Assembly: GCA_000383715.1 (NCBI GenBank)
Contig: KB911884.1
Coordinates: forward strand, 1-64,000
Length of the DNA: 64,000 bases
Direction of reading: 5' to 3'
Source of the DNA: Verrucomicrobia bacterium SCGC AAA164-E04
Lineage (GTDB): Bacteria > Verrucomicrobiota > Verrucomicrobiia > Limisphaerales > AAA164-E04
Of this stretch, positions 16,288 to 25,773 are shown one piece after another. The translations under genes were made by a program, and so were the position numbers. How positions within the stretch are numbered: position 1 is the first letter of the stretch; each line of letters starts with the position of its first letter. The notes under the pieces were generated by a model, which saw only the letters and a program-made list of their open reading frames with translations, was not told the DNA's origin and searched no databases.

Positions 16288-17733
16288 ATGAATATTCCCG
16301 ACTTTAAATTTCAACACACTTACGCTCAATTGCCTGATGTTTTTTTTACCAGAATGCCACCTGTCCGTGTGAAGCAACCTGAGATGATCATTCTGAACCA
16401 GGGGCTGGGGGAGCGACTGGGGCTTGACTTCGAGGGGAGCTCCTCAGATGACTTGGCATCGGCCTTCTCTGGTAATGCCATATTGAATGGAAGCGATCCA
16501 ATCGCACAGGCATATGCGGGTCATCAATTCGGACATTTTACTAATCTCGGAGACGGGCGCGCTATTCTATTGGGAGAGCAAGTAACTCCTGATGCTCGCA
16601 CTTTTGATGTCCAATTAAAGGGATCTGGTCGCACTCCCTATTCACGAGGGGGGGATGGTCGTGCGGCTTTGGGACCGATGTTGCGTGAGTATCTGATGAG
16701 TGAAGCCATGCATGGGCTCGGTATAGAAACAACCCGAAGTCTGGCTGTGGTAAGCACGGGAGAGGATGTCTTGCGCGAAACTCCATTGAGAGGGGCGATA
16801 TTGACTCGAGTTGCAAGTTCTCATATTCGAGTGGGGACATTTCAGTATGCCGCTGCGCATCGTAATGAGTCATGGATCCGGGCGCTTATGGATTACACCA
16901 TTGATAGACATTATCCAGAAGTGAGAGCATCTGATAACGCAGCGCTTGCTTTGCTGGATGCATTCATGGAAAAGCAAATTAAACTGGTGATTGATTGGAT
17001 GCGGGTGGGTTTTATCCATGGGGTGATGAACACGGATAATATGGCTCTCTCCGGTGAGACCATTGATTACGGTCCATGTGCGTTCATGGATGCATACGAT
17101 CCTGCAACGGTGTTTAGTTCCATCGATCATGCGGGTCGCTATGCATTCAGTCATCAACCGGTCATTGCACAGTGGAACATTGCACGATTTGCGGAAACAC
17201 TTTTACCTTTGATAGACCGTGATTCGAACAAGGCTTTGAGCATGGCAGGTGAGGTGATGAGTCGAGCCGATCGGTTTTATCAGGATGAATGGTTAGGTAT
17301 GATGCGAGCCAAACTGGGTTTGCGTGACGTTGAATCAAACGATGAGGTATTGATTCGCGATTTACTTGATTGGATGAAGGATGCAGAAGCAGATTATACC
17401 AATACCTTTATTGAATTGATGAAAGGAGCCCGGCCTGGCTCTGCCAAATGTTCCCAACAGGCCTTTGAAGAGTGGAAGCGTCGTTGGGATGAACGTCGTC
17501 TCGTCGATAGTGCAGATAAACAGGCGTCGGAAGACTTAATGCAGAAGAATAACCCGCTCGTCATTCCTCGTAATTATCAAGTCGAAGAAGTCCTTGCTGC
17601 TGCGATTGACGGGGATCTTGATCCGCTAAACCAAATGCTTGAGGTTTTTGAAAATCCTTATCAGGACCATGAATCAACGAAAGCCTATCAAGAGCCAGGG
17701 AAGGGGGCTTATCAAACTTTCTGTGGCACTTAA
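16288..17733 (+). CDS. selO: Protein adenylyltransferase SelO (YdiU family)
   Basis: A 481-residue pseudokinase-fold enzyme that transfers AMP from ATP to Ser, Thr or Tyr of target proteins; in Escherichia coli it is linked to oxidative-stress control of redox proteins. Family blocks are clear: AYAGHQFGHFTNLGDGRA, LKGSGRTPYSRGGDGRA (nucleotide-binding Lys and Arg), the SHIRVGTFQYAA block, and GVMNTDNMALSGETIDYGPC with the metal-binding Asn and Asp. The chain ends in YQTFCGT, the normal bacterial C-terminus with Cys where many eukaryotic homologues have selenocysteine, so the gene is full length. The ATG at 16288 matches the usual N-terminus (FQHTYAQLPDVFF); an earlier in-frame ATG at 16267 is possible. 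It stands alone, with a likely promoter about 80 bp upstream. Confidence 0.95.
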   Translation: MNIPDFKFQHTYAQLPDVFFTRMPPVRVKQPEMIILNQGLGERLGLDFEGSSSDDLASAFSGNAILNGSDPIAQAYAGHQFGHFTNLGDGRAILLGEQVTPDARTFDVQLKGSGRTPYSRGGDGRAALGPMLREYLMSEAMHGLGIETTRSLAVVSTGEDVLRETPLRGAILTRVASSHIRVGTFQYAAAHRNESWIRALMDYTIDRHYPEVRASDNAALALLDAFMEKQIKLVIDWMRVGFIHGVMNTDNMALSGETIDYGPCAFMDAYDPATVFSSIDHAGRYAFSHQPVIAQWNIARFAETLLPLIDRDSNKALSMAGEVMSRADRFYQDEWLGMMRAKLGLRDVESNDEVLIRDLLDWMKDAEADYTNTFIELMKGARPGSAKCSQQAFEEWKRRWDERRLVDSADKQASEDLMQKNNPLVIPRNYQVEEVLAAAIDGDLDPLNQMLEVFENPYQDHESTKAYQEPGKGAYQTFCGT

Positions 17734-17919
17734 ATGGATCCCACAGTAGCTTCGGTTTTTCTGGTCACGCTACCCCAGCTCATGTATCTCCCCGTTCGTG
17801 TAGCATTGGAGCACCACCTGGCCTGGAACCTCCAAAGCCATATACCTTAACATCCTCACAGCGAGGATGATCTAGTCTACGCATCATCCCAAGAAAAAAA
17901 CTTTTCGAGGCCTGATGAG

Positions 17920-18078
17920 GATAAAGACGCTGTGTAAAAGAAATTATATATTGAATATTGAGACGAGATCCTTGTGACACAGCAGTGGGTTGGTCACGCA
18001 AATGTGAGCACCACACGCCTCTATGATCGCCGGAAGTCACGTCCAGAGGAATCCCCCACTTACCAGGTGAAATATTAA
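17920..18078 (+). pseudogene. C-terminal remnant of a tyrosine recombinase/integrase
   Basis: The frame ending at the TAA of 18076-18078 reads QQWVGHANVSTTRLYDRRKS followed by RPEESPTYQVKY. This is the C-terminal box of a phage-type integrase: the GHxxxxTTxxY block with the His and the catalytic Tyr in LYDRRKSR. Upstream in the same frame the sequence can still be aligned loosely to the preceding helix but is broken by a TGA at 17959 and a TAA at 17935, and no Arg-containing HxxR box is found. It is therefore a decayed relic, not a gene. Its presence explains why the surrounding 860 bp hold no intact gene and marks an old integration site. Confidence 0.7.
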
Positions 18079-18593
18079 ACCACCGTGATTAGTCTCCGTG
18101 AACCGTGATGACGGGCCAATTACATTCGGGAAGGAATATGGTATCTGAACAGTTCAGATTAACAGAAGAATTCCCATTAATTCTGATATCTGGGGGCAAA
18201 TATTGGGGTAATTTAAATATTATATTGCTTAGTATGTGACTGCGAACCTCGAAAAGCTAAATTGTAAAAAGCGGAAATCAAGTTTGAATTCGCTTTAACA
18301 GCGAAGGATCCTCCTCGACCACTCTGTGCTAGGCATATCTCACTCCCTATCGAAGAGGTTGATATTGTGCTTTATTTTGGCCACTTCATTCCCGGCGTAT
18401 TTTGGAGATGTTTTATGGGATAACATATGGTCCCCCTCCTGCCTGCATCAACGAAAAGGCATTGCTTCAAAAGTGGATTCACCCTAGCTTTGGGGTCGTT
18501 CCAAATGAACCTTAATGAGCCAAGGGTTTTTCGTTTTTGTCTCATTGTTCAGTTGCTCAATAACGTGATCAATGTTCGGGAAACGTACGTCAA
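18079..18593. other. Gene-free stretch downstream of the recombinase relic
   Basis: About 500 bp without a convincing gene, RNA or repeat. Base composition is more AT-rich than in the flanking genes (for example the tract around 18190-18240). Together with 17734-17919, where I also see nothing recognisable, it is best read as eroded DNA of a former insertion plus the promoter region of the next operon. Confidence 0.4.
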
Positions 18594-20897
18594 TTGTTTG
18601 TGATTACTCACTTATATATACTGAGTTTTAATCTGATATTTCTCAATCTGGTGTCTGGTCAGTCCATTCATTTTCAGACAGAGGTGCGCCCTATCTTGAT
18701 GGAGCACTGTGCAGAATGTCATGGAGGCGTTAAAAAAGCCTCTGGTTTCAGTGTGCTATCGCGTGCATCCATGCTTCAGGAAGGTGATTCAGGAGATCCG
18801 GGGTTTGTTGCGGGTAACTCCGAAGAAAGTGCATTGATCACTCGCATTCGTTCCAAAGATTTGGATGAACGGATGCCACCCGAAGGGCAGGATGCCTTGA
18901 GTGCTCATCAAGTTGAAGTGCTGACTAAGTGGGTTGATCAAGGAGCCCCATGGCCACAGCATTGGGCTTTTGCCTCCATTCAAGGGCAGGATGTGCCAAG
19001 AGGTGTTCATCCCATCGATTATTTTGTCAACCAACGCCTCGATTCGGAAGGTCTGACATCGTCTTCAAGAGCAGAACCATCGACTTTGGTGAGGCGTTTG
19101 TTTTTGGACCTGACGGGTTTGCTTCCTGATATGGAATCGTTGAATACGTTTGTTGCAGATCCCTCAGGTCTCAATTACGAGGGACTTGTTGATCAGTTGC
19201 TCACATCACCTCATTTTGGTGAACGTTGGGGAAGGCATTGGCTCGACGAAGCCAGGTATGCCGATTCATTGGGGTATGAGAAGGATAGTGTCAAAAAGGA
19301 TGCCTGGCGATACCGCGATTGGGTGGTGAACGTCTTGAATCAGGGCATGCCTTTTGATCAGTTTAGTCGTCATCAACTTGCCGGTGATTTAATTCCCGAG
19401 GCTGCGCAAGAGACTTTGATTGCAACCAAATTGCATTTACAAACCCAGTTCAATCTGGAGGGGGGGATTGATGCTGAGGAGGATCGAGTCAAACGCGTGG
19501 TGGATCGAGTGAATATGGTGAGCTCGACCTGGCTTGGTTTGACCGTGGCGTGTAGTCAATGCCATGACCATCCCTATGATCCCATCACTCAACGTGAGTA
19601 TTATTCACTTTATGCGTTCTTCAATAATATGGATGAGGATGCATCCTTCTTGAGTGATAATCCAAACAATGCGGAAAGCATATTGAACGAGAGAGTCGGC
19701 ATTGCTGAAAAGCTGGACCAAATGCTTTCGCGCCAAATTACCGATAAGAATCTAAACAATCAAACGGTCGGCCTTTTAGGGAAGTTGTTTAATTTTGATG
19801 GAGGCAAAGGGCTTACGCGACACATGCGCGAGCGTGTTGAAAATCGTCGGGAAACGTTCGTCATGAAGCGAGGAGATTTCCTTCGACCTGATTCTAAGCA
19901 GGGAGTGGTTTTCCCGGGGACACCAAGGATATTTCCTCCACTGCGCGATGAGATTCAACTACATGATCGTTTAGATCTGGTCGATTGGCTTTTTTCAGGC
20001 AAGCATCCCACCACCGCTCGCGTCGCGGTCAATAAAGTTTGGATGCGGCTGTTCGGTCAGCCCTTGGTCGATACCGTTCAGGATTTTGGCTCCCGTGGAG
20101 CGCAACCGACTCATCCGGAACTCCTCGATTGGATGTCAGCTTGGTGGCAGTCCGAGGCACAGTGGAGTTTGAAGCGATTGATCAAGTGGATCGTGATGTC
20201 TGATACTTATCAACAGTCATCCGCTCATCGCCCGGAGTTGAAACGGGTCGATCCCGATAATCGATTTCTGGCGAGACAGAACCGTTTTCGCGTGGAAGCA
20301 GAAATTATTCGCGACATCAGTTTGCAAACCGCGGGTTTGTTGAACCTGCATCTTGGCGGACCTGCGGTGTTTCCTCCCATTCCGGATGCAGTGCTGAATC
20401 AAAGTTTCACGAAATACGGAGGGAATTCCAAGGGAAGAGATCGCTACCGTCGAGGTATCTACACCTTCTTTCGACGAACGGCTATCGATCCCAACATGAT
20501 GGTGTTTGATTGTCCGGACGCCTCAGCCTCCAAGGCTATGCGAGATCGTTCCAATAATGCGTTGCAGGCCATGACAACGTTGAACAACGAAGTGTTTTTG
20601 GAGGCAGCGCAGAGTTGGTCTGCGAAGTTGCTTCAGGCATTACCGGATGCAACCGATGATTTGAGAATGAATCATACCTTTCAGTCGGCTTTGGGGCGTG
20701 AACCATCTGCAGAGGAAAAAGCCCAATTGATCCAAATGTTGCAAGAGGCACGGGATTGGTTTCAAGGACACGACAAAGAGGCCGTTGAATTCTTGGGGCC
20801 TTATGCTTCAAACGAAATGAATCCAAGCGAGCAAGCGGCCTGGATGACCTTATTGCGTTTGATATTGAATCTGGATGAATTTTTTACTCGTGAATAA
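18594..20897 (+). CDS. PSCyt1-DUF1549-DUF1553 exported haem protein
   Basis: A 767-residue secreted protein of the planctomycete/verrucomicrobial type. A signal peptide (residues 1-23) is followed by a PSCyt1 single-haem domain, with the c-haem site C39-A-E-C-H43 and the MPPEG methionine region that may supply the axial ligand. DUF1549 follows (LDLTGLLPDMESLNTFV, GERWGRHWLDEARYADS, and the invariant CSQCHDHPYDPI, a second CXXCH), then DUF1553 ([47 protein letters not shown]). The start is uncertain: TTG 18594 or GTG 18600, neither with a good ribosome-binding site. Such genes nearly always pair with a DUF1501 gene, as here. The biochemical role is unproven; links to polysaccharide utilisation have been proposed from gene neighbourhoods. 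Confidence 0.9.
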   Translation: MFVITHLYILSFNLIFLNLVSGQSIHFQTEVRPILMEHCAECHGGVKKASGFSVLSRASMLQEGDSGDPGFVAGNSEESALITRIRSKDLDERMPPEGQDALSAHQVEVLTKWVDQGAPWPQHWAFASIQGQDVPRGVHPIDYFVNQRLDSEGLTSSSRAEPSTLVRRLFLDLTGLLPDMESLNTFVADPSGLNYEGLVDQLLTSPHFGERWGRHWLDEARYADSLGYEKDSVKKDAWRYRDWVVNVLNQGMPFDQFSRHQLAGDLIPEAAQETLIATKLHLQTQFNLEGGIDAEEDRVKRVVDRVNMVSSTWLGLTVACSQCHDHPYDPITQREYYSLYAFFNNMDEDASFLSDNPNNAESILNERVGIAEKLDQMLSRQITDKNLNNQTVGLLGKLFNFDGGKGLTRHMRERVENRRETFVMKRGDFLRPDSKQGVVFPGTPRIFPPLRDEIQLHDRLDLVDWLFSGKHPTTARVAVNKVWMRLFGQPLVDTVQDFGSRGAQPTHPELLDWMSAWWQSEAQWSLKRLIKWIVMSDTYQQSSAHRPELKRVDPDNRFLARQNRFRVEAEIIRDISLQTAGLLNLHLGGPAVFPPIPDAVLNQSFTKYGGNSKGRDRYRRGIYTFFRRTAIDPNMMVFDCPDASASKAMRDRSNNALQAMTTLNNEVFLEAAQSWSAKLLQALPDATDDLRMNHTFQSALGREPSAEEKAQLIQMLQEARDWFQGHDKEAVEFLGPYASNEMNPSEQAAWMTLLRLILNLDEFFTRE

Positions 20898-20954
20898 AGC
20901 ATGAATTCCAAGGAGTCAAACCTTAGGTCCAAAGTGGAGGAAGGTCATTATACG

Positions 20955-22412
20955 ATGCTTCGGCGTGACTTTTTATTGTCCGGCGCCAGTGGGCTTGGTG
21001 CTTTGGCTGTGTCAAATCTATTGGGTGGCGCTATGGATTCAATCAACAGGCATACGGCAGTCAATCCACTCGAAGAAAAACCACCTCATTTTCCAGGGAA
21101 AGCCAAAAATTGTATTTTTATTTTCAATGCCGGTGCACCTTCTCAATTAGATTTATTTGATTACAAACCCAAATTAAACGAGTACGACGGTCAACCTCTC
21201 CCGGACTCGTTAACCGAGGGAGTTCGTTTTGCTTTTTTGCAAAAAGAAACGGCACGTCTGATGGGGTCTCAACGAAAGTTCAAGCGACACGGTCAGGCGG
21301 GGATGTGGTTTTCTGATGCCTTACCTCATATCTCAGCATGTGCGGACGATATCTGCATGATTCAGTCCATGCAGACGGATCAATTCAATCATCACCCCGG
21401 CCAACTCCTGATGCAATGTGGTCAGGCACAATTCGGTCTGCCTTCCATGGGGTCCTGGATTTCTTATGGACTGGGAACTCAAAACCAGAATCTACCCAGT
21501 TACGTCGTGCTCAGTTCCGGCCGCGGGCCGAGTGGAGGCGCAACCTTATGGCATAACGGTTTTCTTCCATCTGTCCACGCAGGAGTATTGTTCAGGAATC
21601 AAGGTGCACCCATTTTAAACCTTGAGATGCCTCCCGGTTTGCCGCCTGAATTGGAAAGAAAAGGATTGGATGTGCTGGGGGAGCTCAACCGTCAACGATT
21701 TCAAAAAGTCCAGGATTCAGAGATTAGCAGCCGGATCGCCAATTACGAATTGGCTTTTCGCATGCAAATGGCCGCACCCGAGTTGACTGATCTATCAGGG
21801 GAATCGGATGCCAATTTGGAGAGTTATGGTGTGGACCGAGCGGAACCAGAGAGGCGATCGGGTCGAGTCGGTTCAGGGAATCACCATTCCACCTTTGGTG
21901 CTAACTGCCTGCTTGCACGTCGCCTTGTTGAACGAGGTGTCAGGTTTGTCAATATCATGTTCGCATCCTGGGATCATCATTCGAACCTGGATGCTGAATT
22001 GGGCTACAATGCCGCTTGTGTCGATCAGCCTATTGGGGCATTGATCAAGGATTTGAAGCAAAGAGGATTGCTGGATGAGACATTGGTCGTGTGGGGAGGG
22101 GAATTCGGACGCACCCCACTCGGCGAAAACCGCATTGGACGCGCGGGTGTGACAGGAAGAGATCACCATCCCAATGCCTTCAGTATGTTCATGGCTGGAG
22201 GTGGTGCAAAGCCCGGGAGTGTCTACGGGAAAACAGATGAACTGGGATGGGCACCTGTGGTCGACCCGATCCATATCAACGATTTCCAGGCGACCTTGCT
22301 TCACATGTTCGGGATGGATCATCGTCAACTTACCTTTCGGCATCAAGGTATCGACAAGAGATTGACTTCCATCACGCGAGAGTCCTCAGTGATTAATGAG
22401 CTTCTGAGTTGA
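20955..22412 (+). CDS. DUF1501 protein (sulfatase-fold), Tat-exported partner of the DUF1553 protein
   Basis: A DUF1501 protein of about 485 residues, alkaline-phosphatase/sulfatase-like in fold, exported by the Tat path: the N-terminus MLRRDFLLSGASGLGALAVS has the twin arginine and hydrophobic core. Family motifs include FIFNAGAPSQLDLFDYKP, HHPGQLLMQCGQ, YVVLSSGRGPSGGATLWHNGF, FVNIMFASWDHHSNLD and VVWGGEFGRTP with GRDHHPNAFSMFMAGGG. The frame opens at an ATG at 20901, only 3 bp after the DUF1553 stop; I prefer 20955 because GGAGGAAGG (20936-20944) lies about 10 nt before it and the twin arginine then falls at residues 3-4. Both are workable. The pair is co-transcribed. Catalytic activity of the family has not been established. 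Confidence 0.9.
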   Translation: MLRRDFLLSGASGLGALAVSNLLGGAMDSINRHTAVNPLEEKPPHFPGKAKNCIFIFNAGAPSQLDLFDYKPKLNEYDGQPLPDSLTEGVRFAFLQKETARLMGSQRKFKRHGQAGMWFSDALPHISACADDICMIQSMQTDQFNHHPGQLLMQCGQAQFGLPSMGSWISYGLGTQNQNLPSYVVLSSGRGPSGGATLWHNGFLPSVHAGVLFRNQGAPILNLEMPPGLPPELERKGLDVLGELNRQRFQKVQDSEISSRIANYELAFRMQMAAPELTDLSGESDANLESYGVDRAEPERRSGRVGSGNHHSTFGANCLLARRLVERGVRFVNIMFASWDHHSNLDAELGYNAACVDQPIGALIKDLKQRGLLDETLVVWGGEFGRTPLGENRIGRAGVTGRDHHPNAFSMFMAGGGAKPGSVYGKTDELGWAPVVDPIHINDFQATLLHMFGMDHRQLTFRHQGIDKRLTSITRESSVINELLS

Positions 22413-22496
22413 ATCCTGTTTTTGTTCATCTCCCATGATGCAGTTTGAATGAAACTTGCATCCAAACAGATTTTCATATCCTGAAAACTTGAACCC

Positions 22497-23936
22497 ATGA
22501 TAAAGCATCAAACGATCCCCCGGGGAGTAATCATCTATTATTGGGTCCTTTGCATCCTGATTTTTAAATGCATGCAGCCCCTTGATGTCTGCGCTGCCAC
22601 GCGATCATTGAGTGATGACGATACGCATTTTTTGAATGACGTACAACAACGCACGTTCAAATGGTTCTGGGATTATTCGAACCCCCAGAACGGACTCACG
22701 CTGGATCGAGCGCCCAGAGAAAATGCCTTTGCAAGCATTGCGGGGGTTGGGTTCGCTTTGACTACTTATCCCGTTGCCGTTGAGCGAGGGTTTTTGAATC
22801 GAAATCAAGCGGTGGAGAAGACGTTGGCTACGCTTGAATTCTTCGTGAAATCCAGGCAAACCGAAGACCCCATTCAAACGACAGGTCACCGGGGCTTTTA
22901 CTATCACTTTCTTGATCCACAGTCCGGGTTACGATTTCGAAACGTCGAACTCTCTACGATCGATACGGCCCTCATGATGGCTGGGGTATTGTTTTGTCGC
23001 GAGTATTACGACCTGGATAACAGACTCGAAAGGCGGATTCGTGAATTGTCCGACTTCCTTTATCGACGGGTGGAGTGGAGTTGGGCGCAGGTGCGTGGTG
23101 GATTGATCTCGCACGGCTGGAAACCCGAATCTGGAATGCTGAAGCATGACTATAAAGGTTATAATGAAGCCATGCTCCTTTACATATTGGCCTTGGGAAG
23201 TCCAACCCATCCCGCGCGTGATGATTCTTGGCAGTCATTTGTCCGTTCATGCACCTGGACCGAATTTTACGGACAACCCCATGTGAATTTTACACCGCTG
23301 TTCGGACATCAGTATTCTCATGTGTGGGTTGATTTCCGGGAGATTCAAGACGATTACATTCGGGAGCAGGGAATTGATTATTTTGAGAATTCAAGACGGG
23401 CTACCTATGCTCAGCGAAGTTATGCCATCGAGAATCCCATGGGATGGAAAGACTACAGCTCAAATATCTGGGGGCTGACGGCGTGTGATGGTCCTGCCAA
23501 TGTTGAATTGGGATACCTAGGCGAAAAAAGATGCTTCTGGACATACAACGCCCGAGGGGTTTCTGCTGTGAGAACACGTGATGATGGAACGATAGCCCCA
23601 ACCGCAGCGGGTGGGAGTATCGCGTTTGCTCCAGAAATAGTCATTCCAGCGCTCAGGGCAATGGTAAAACGTTATGGAGATGATTTGTATACCCGATATG
23701 GATTTGTGGACGCCTTTAATCCATCCTTCCAATTTGAATCTGCCAAGTTAGGCCATGGTCATGTGACCAAAGGAAAAGGGTGGTTCGACAATGAACACCT
23801 TGGGATTGATCAGGGCCCCATTATTTTGATGATTGAAAACTACCGCTCCGAATTTGTGTGGAACGTAATGAAACGCAGCCCTTATATTCAGGCGGGTTTG
23901 AAGAAAGCTGGATTTGCAGGCGGGTGGTTGGATTGA
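22497..23936 (+). CDS. Glucoamylase-domain protein, GH144-like endo-beta-1,2-glucanase
   Basis: A 479-residue exported (alpha/alpha)6-barrel protein. A hydrophobic signal segment (VIIYYWVLCILIFKC) ends near residue 34. The body matches the glycoamylase domain (PF10091) used by GH144 endo-beta-1,2-glucanases and by the phosphorylase end of cyclic beta-1,2-glucan synthases: QQRTFKWFWDYSNPQNGLTLDR, SIAGVGFALTTYPVAVERG, TGHRGFYYHFLD, YKGYNEAMLLYILALGSPTHP, PLFGHQYSHVWVDFR, NIWGLTACDGP, GTIAPTAAGGSIAFAPE and NEHLGIDQGPIILMIENYR. The conserved acidic residues in these blocks are candidate catalytic groups. It probably cleaves beta-1,2-glucan or a related periplasmic or dietary glucan. Same direction as the DUF1553/DUF1501 pair, 84 bp downstream, so possibly the same polysaccharide locus. 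Confidence 0.88.
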   Translation: MIKHQTIPRGVIIYYWVLCILIFKCMQPLDVCAATRSLSDDDTHFLNDVQQRTFKWFWDYSNPQNGLTLDRAPRENAFASIAGVGFALTTYPVAVERGFLNRNQAVEKTLATLEFFVKSRQTEDPIQTTGHRGFYYHFLDPQSGLRFRNVELSTIDTALMMAGVLFCREYYDLDNRLERRIRELSDFLYRRVEWSWAQVRGGLISHGWKPESGMLKHDYKGYNEAMLLYILALGSPTHPARDDSWQSFVRSCTWTEFYGQPHVNFTPLFGHQYSHVWVDFREIQDDYIREQGIDYFENSRRATYAQRSYAIENPMGWKDYSSNIWGLTACDGPANVELGYLGEKRCFWTYNARGVSAVRTRDDGTIAPTAAGGSIAFAPEIVIPALRAMVKRYGDDLYTRYGFVDAFNPSFQFESAKLGHGHVTKGKGWFDNEHLGIDQGPIILMIENYRSEFVWNVMKRSPYIQAGLKKAGFAGGWLD

Positions 23937-24040
23937 ACTATTGAACCTGTCGTTTGAACGGAACGGTAAAGCTTCTTAGTAATAATCAGGTGAATATTAA
24001 TATCGACCGCTTCGACTTGATTACCTATTTTTGCAGCTTC

Positions 24041-25108
24041 ATGCAGAGTTCGCAAATCAAGATAATGGCCAAAGCCAGATGGCTGCTTTTTGCTTTTGCT
24101 ACAGTTATCCAGATAGGGGATCTGGATTTAAATGCACAAGATTCATCGGCCATAAGCAACGCTGCTGAACTTTACGTCCAAGCTTTTGCACAGTTGGAGA
24201 ATATAAGTCTTGTTGAAAAAAAACTCCTTCAGCGTATTCGTGTCAGTCAGCCGGATGCTAAGGAAAAGACAATCCAAGTTGATGAAATGAAATTACTGGA
24301 GCGCTTGGAGCCAGTTCTTGAACTCGTTCAGACTGCTTCAAGATTAGATCAGGCCGACTGGGGAAACGAGGTGGATGATGCCCCTTGGATTCATTTAGCC
24401 AGCTCAGCCAAACAGCTTCAACGAGGATTGATGCTCAAGGCTAGATTACATATTGAAGAAGAGGAATTTGAAGAAGCTTCCAATGTGATCGTTTCAGCAA
24501 TGGCATTCTCTCGTCACATAGGTCGTGATGGGATAATGATCGCCCGTTTGATCGAATCCAGTACGTTCAAGATAGTAGCCAATCTTTGTGCCTGGAAATC
24601 AACGGCATTTCCCAAACCTGTCTTGAAGCGGATGCAGGAAAATCTAAGCAATTTACCTGTCAGTATGACGGCTAAAGAGGTTCTTCTGGCAGAAAGTCAG
24701 TATTCAGCACGGCTCAGTCAACAAAATGGCAATCCCTACCCCAAAAAGCAGATAGATGACTTTCTCAAGTTCTACGATCAAGTTGTTGCTTTTGGAGACT
24801 TACCGCTTGATCAATTCGAGTTTCAATTGAAAAAGTTAGGGGGTTTATTCCCTGACAATATCCTGATCAAAGGAGTCCTGCCGGTCATTTCAAGCATGAG
24901 GCATCAGATTGCGGTTCATGAAGTCAATACGGCTCTTTTGGGGCTGGGTTTGAAAGTGTTGCTCCGGGGTCCGCCAGTGGTCAAGGATGCCAAAGATCCA
25001 TCCGGCAAGGGGCCCTTTGAATACGTTCCGTTGAAGAACGAATCTTTCGAGCTATTAAGCCAGCTGATGCAACGAGGAGAGAAGCTAACGCTTCGCTTTG
25101 GAAGTTAG
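24041..25108 (+). CDS. Exported alpha-helical protein of unknown function
   Basis: I do not recognise this protein. From the ATG at 24041 it has about 355 residues; another ATG at 24065 gives a cleaner signal peptide (MAKARWLLFAFATVIQIG, then an AQ-type cleavage site). The frame is open to a TTG at 23954. The mature part is mostly helical and charged (LEEDEFEE-type stretches, KQLQRGLMLKARLHIEEEEF, QMRHQIAVHEVNTALLG), resembling exported verrucomicrobial proteins that carry no named domain. No cysteine pairs, membrane segments or catalytic motifs stand out. It follows the GH144-like gene by about 100 bp. Its stop overlaps the stop of the convergent GNAT gene by 3 bp. Confidence 0.6.
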   Translation: MQSSQIKIMAKARWLLFAFATVIQIGDLDLNAQDSSAISNAAELYVQAFAQLENISLVEKKLLQRIRVSQPDAKEKTIQVDEMKLLERLEPVLELVQTASRLDQADWGNEVDDAPWIHLASSAKQLQRGLMLKARLHIEEEEFEEASNVIVSAMAFSRHIGRDGIMIARLIESSTFKIVANLCAWKSTAFPKPVLKRMQENLSNLPVSMTAKEVLLAESQYSARLSQQNGNPYPKKQIDDFLKFYDQVVAFGDLPLDQFEFQLKKLGGLFPDNILIKGVLPVISSMRHQIAVHEVNTALLGLGLKVLLRGPPVVKDAKDPSGKGPFEYVPLKNESFELLSQLMQRGEKLTLRFGS

Positions 25109-25773
25109 TCCCTGTCCAGAAGTTTTGAATGAAGTTCATCACTCCAGCCTTTGGTCAAGAACCTGAAAATCCATTTCTGTTTTTTGCGGATTCGATTATA
25201 GGCTTCGTGAATATCCAGAATCATGGTGATACGACGATTAGGACAGTTTAACTCGCCCACGTCATGTGTGGCGACGGGTTTGAAACCCATCACCCGGGTG
25301 TGAAATTCATAGGGGCTGTGTTTCTCTCCCTCGAAGATGTCCGTGACGTAATGTGAATACTCGCGCTCCACAGTCTCCTGGCTGGCGGCTCGCATGAGTG
25401 CGGCAACCACAACGATGTAGCGTCGATATTCGGGTAAGACGGCAAACCTTCCAATTTCCGCAATCTTGTTTTCATTCACGAAAGCTTCGACATCCAGTCC
25501 ACTGTCCAATTGCTTGAAACCATATTCTTTGTAGAGCTCAAGAGGAGGATTATACATGACCCGTAATACGCCGACAGGCTCGTCTTTTATCTGGCTTACA
25601 AACCAGGAAATATCATCACGTCCGAGATCCACCTCCGGAAAAAAATCATCGGCATCATAAATCCAATGTTTTTCCTGGTCATAGGTCCGTTTCAGGACTG
25701 ATATGGCACGATCACGGTCTTCTTTCGTTTGGACCTTGATCACATTGACTTTATTGGAGAGGGATAAACTCAT
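25105..25773 (-). CDS. GNAT-fold N-acyltransferase, FeeM/OlsB-like
   Basis: A 222-residue acyltransferase of the GNAT superfamily. The ATG at 25773 overlaps the stop of the PlsC-like gene as ATGA and is preferred over the longer open frame (to 25845). Visible features are the acceptor-side segment LKRTYDQEKHWIYDADDFFPE, the strand PVGVLRVMYNPP, and EIGRFAVLPEYRR, the acyl-carrier binding turn in the form found in N-acyl amino acid synthases (FeeM) and related autoinducer-synthase-like GNATs, followed by a long helix (VVAALMRAASQETVER). Coupled to a PlsC-like acyltransferase, it recalls the OlsB-OlsA pair that makes ornithine lipids: the GNAT enzyme would N-acylate an amino acid, the PlsC-like enzyme would add the second chain. 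That pathway is inferred. Confidence 0.7.
   Translation of the reverse strand: MSLSLSNKVNVIKVQTKEDRDRAISVLKRTYDQEKHWIYDADDFFPEVDLGRDDISWFVSQIKDEPVGVLRVMYNPPLELYKEYGFKQLDSGLDVEAFVNENKIAEIGRFAVLPEYRRYIVVVAALMRAASQETVEREYSHYVTDIFEGEKHSPYEFHTRVMGFKPVATHDVGELNCPNRRITMILDIHEAYNRIRKKQKWIFRFLTKGWSDELHSKLLDRD

Noticed and set aside
17780-18040. Minus-strand 86-codon frame over the recombinase relic
   Set aside because: No family resemblance, no ribosome-binding site, and it is antisense to a recognisable integrase remnant.
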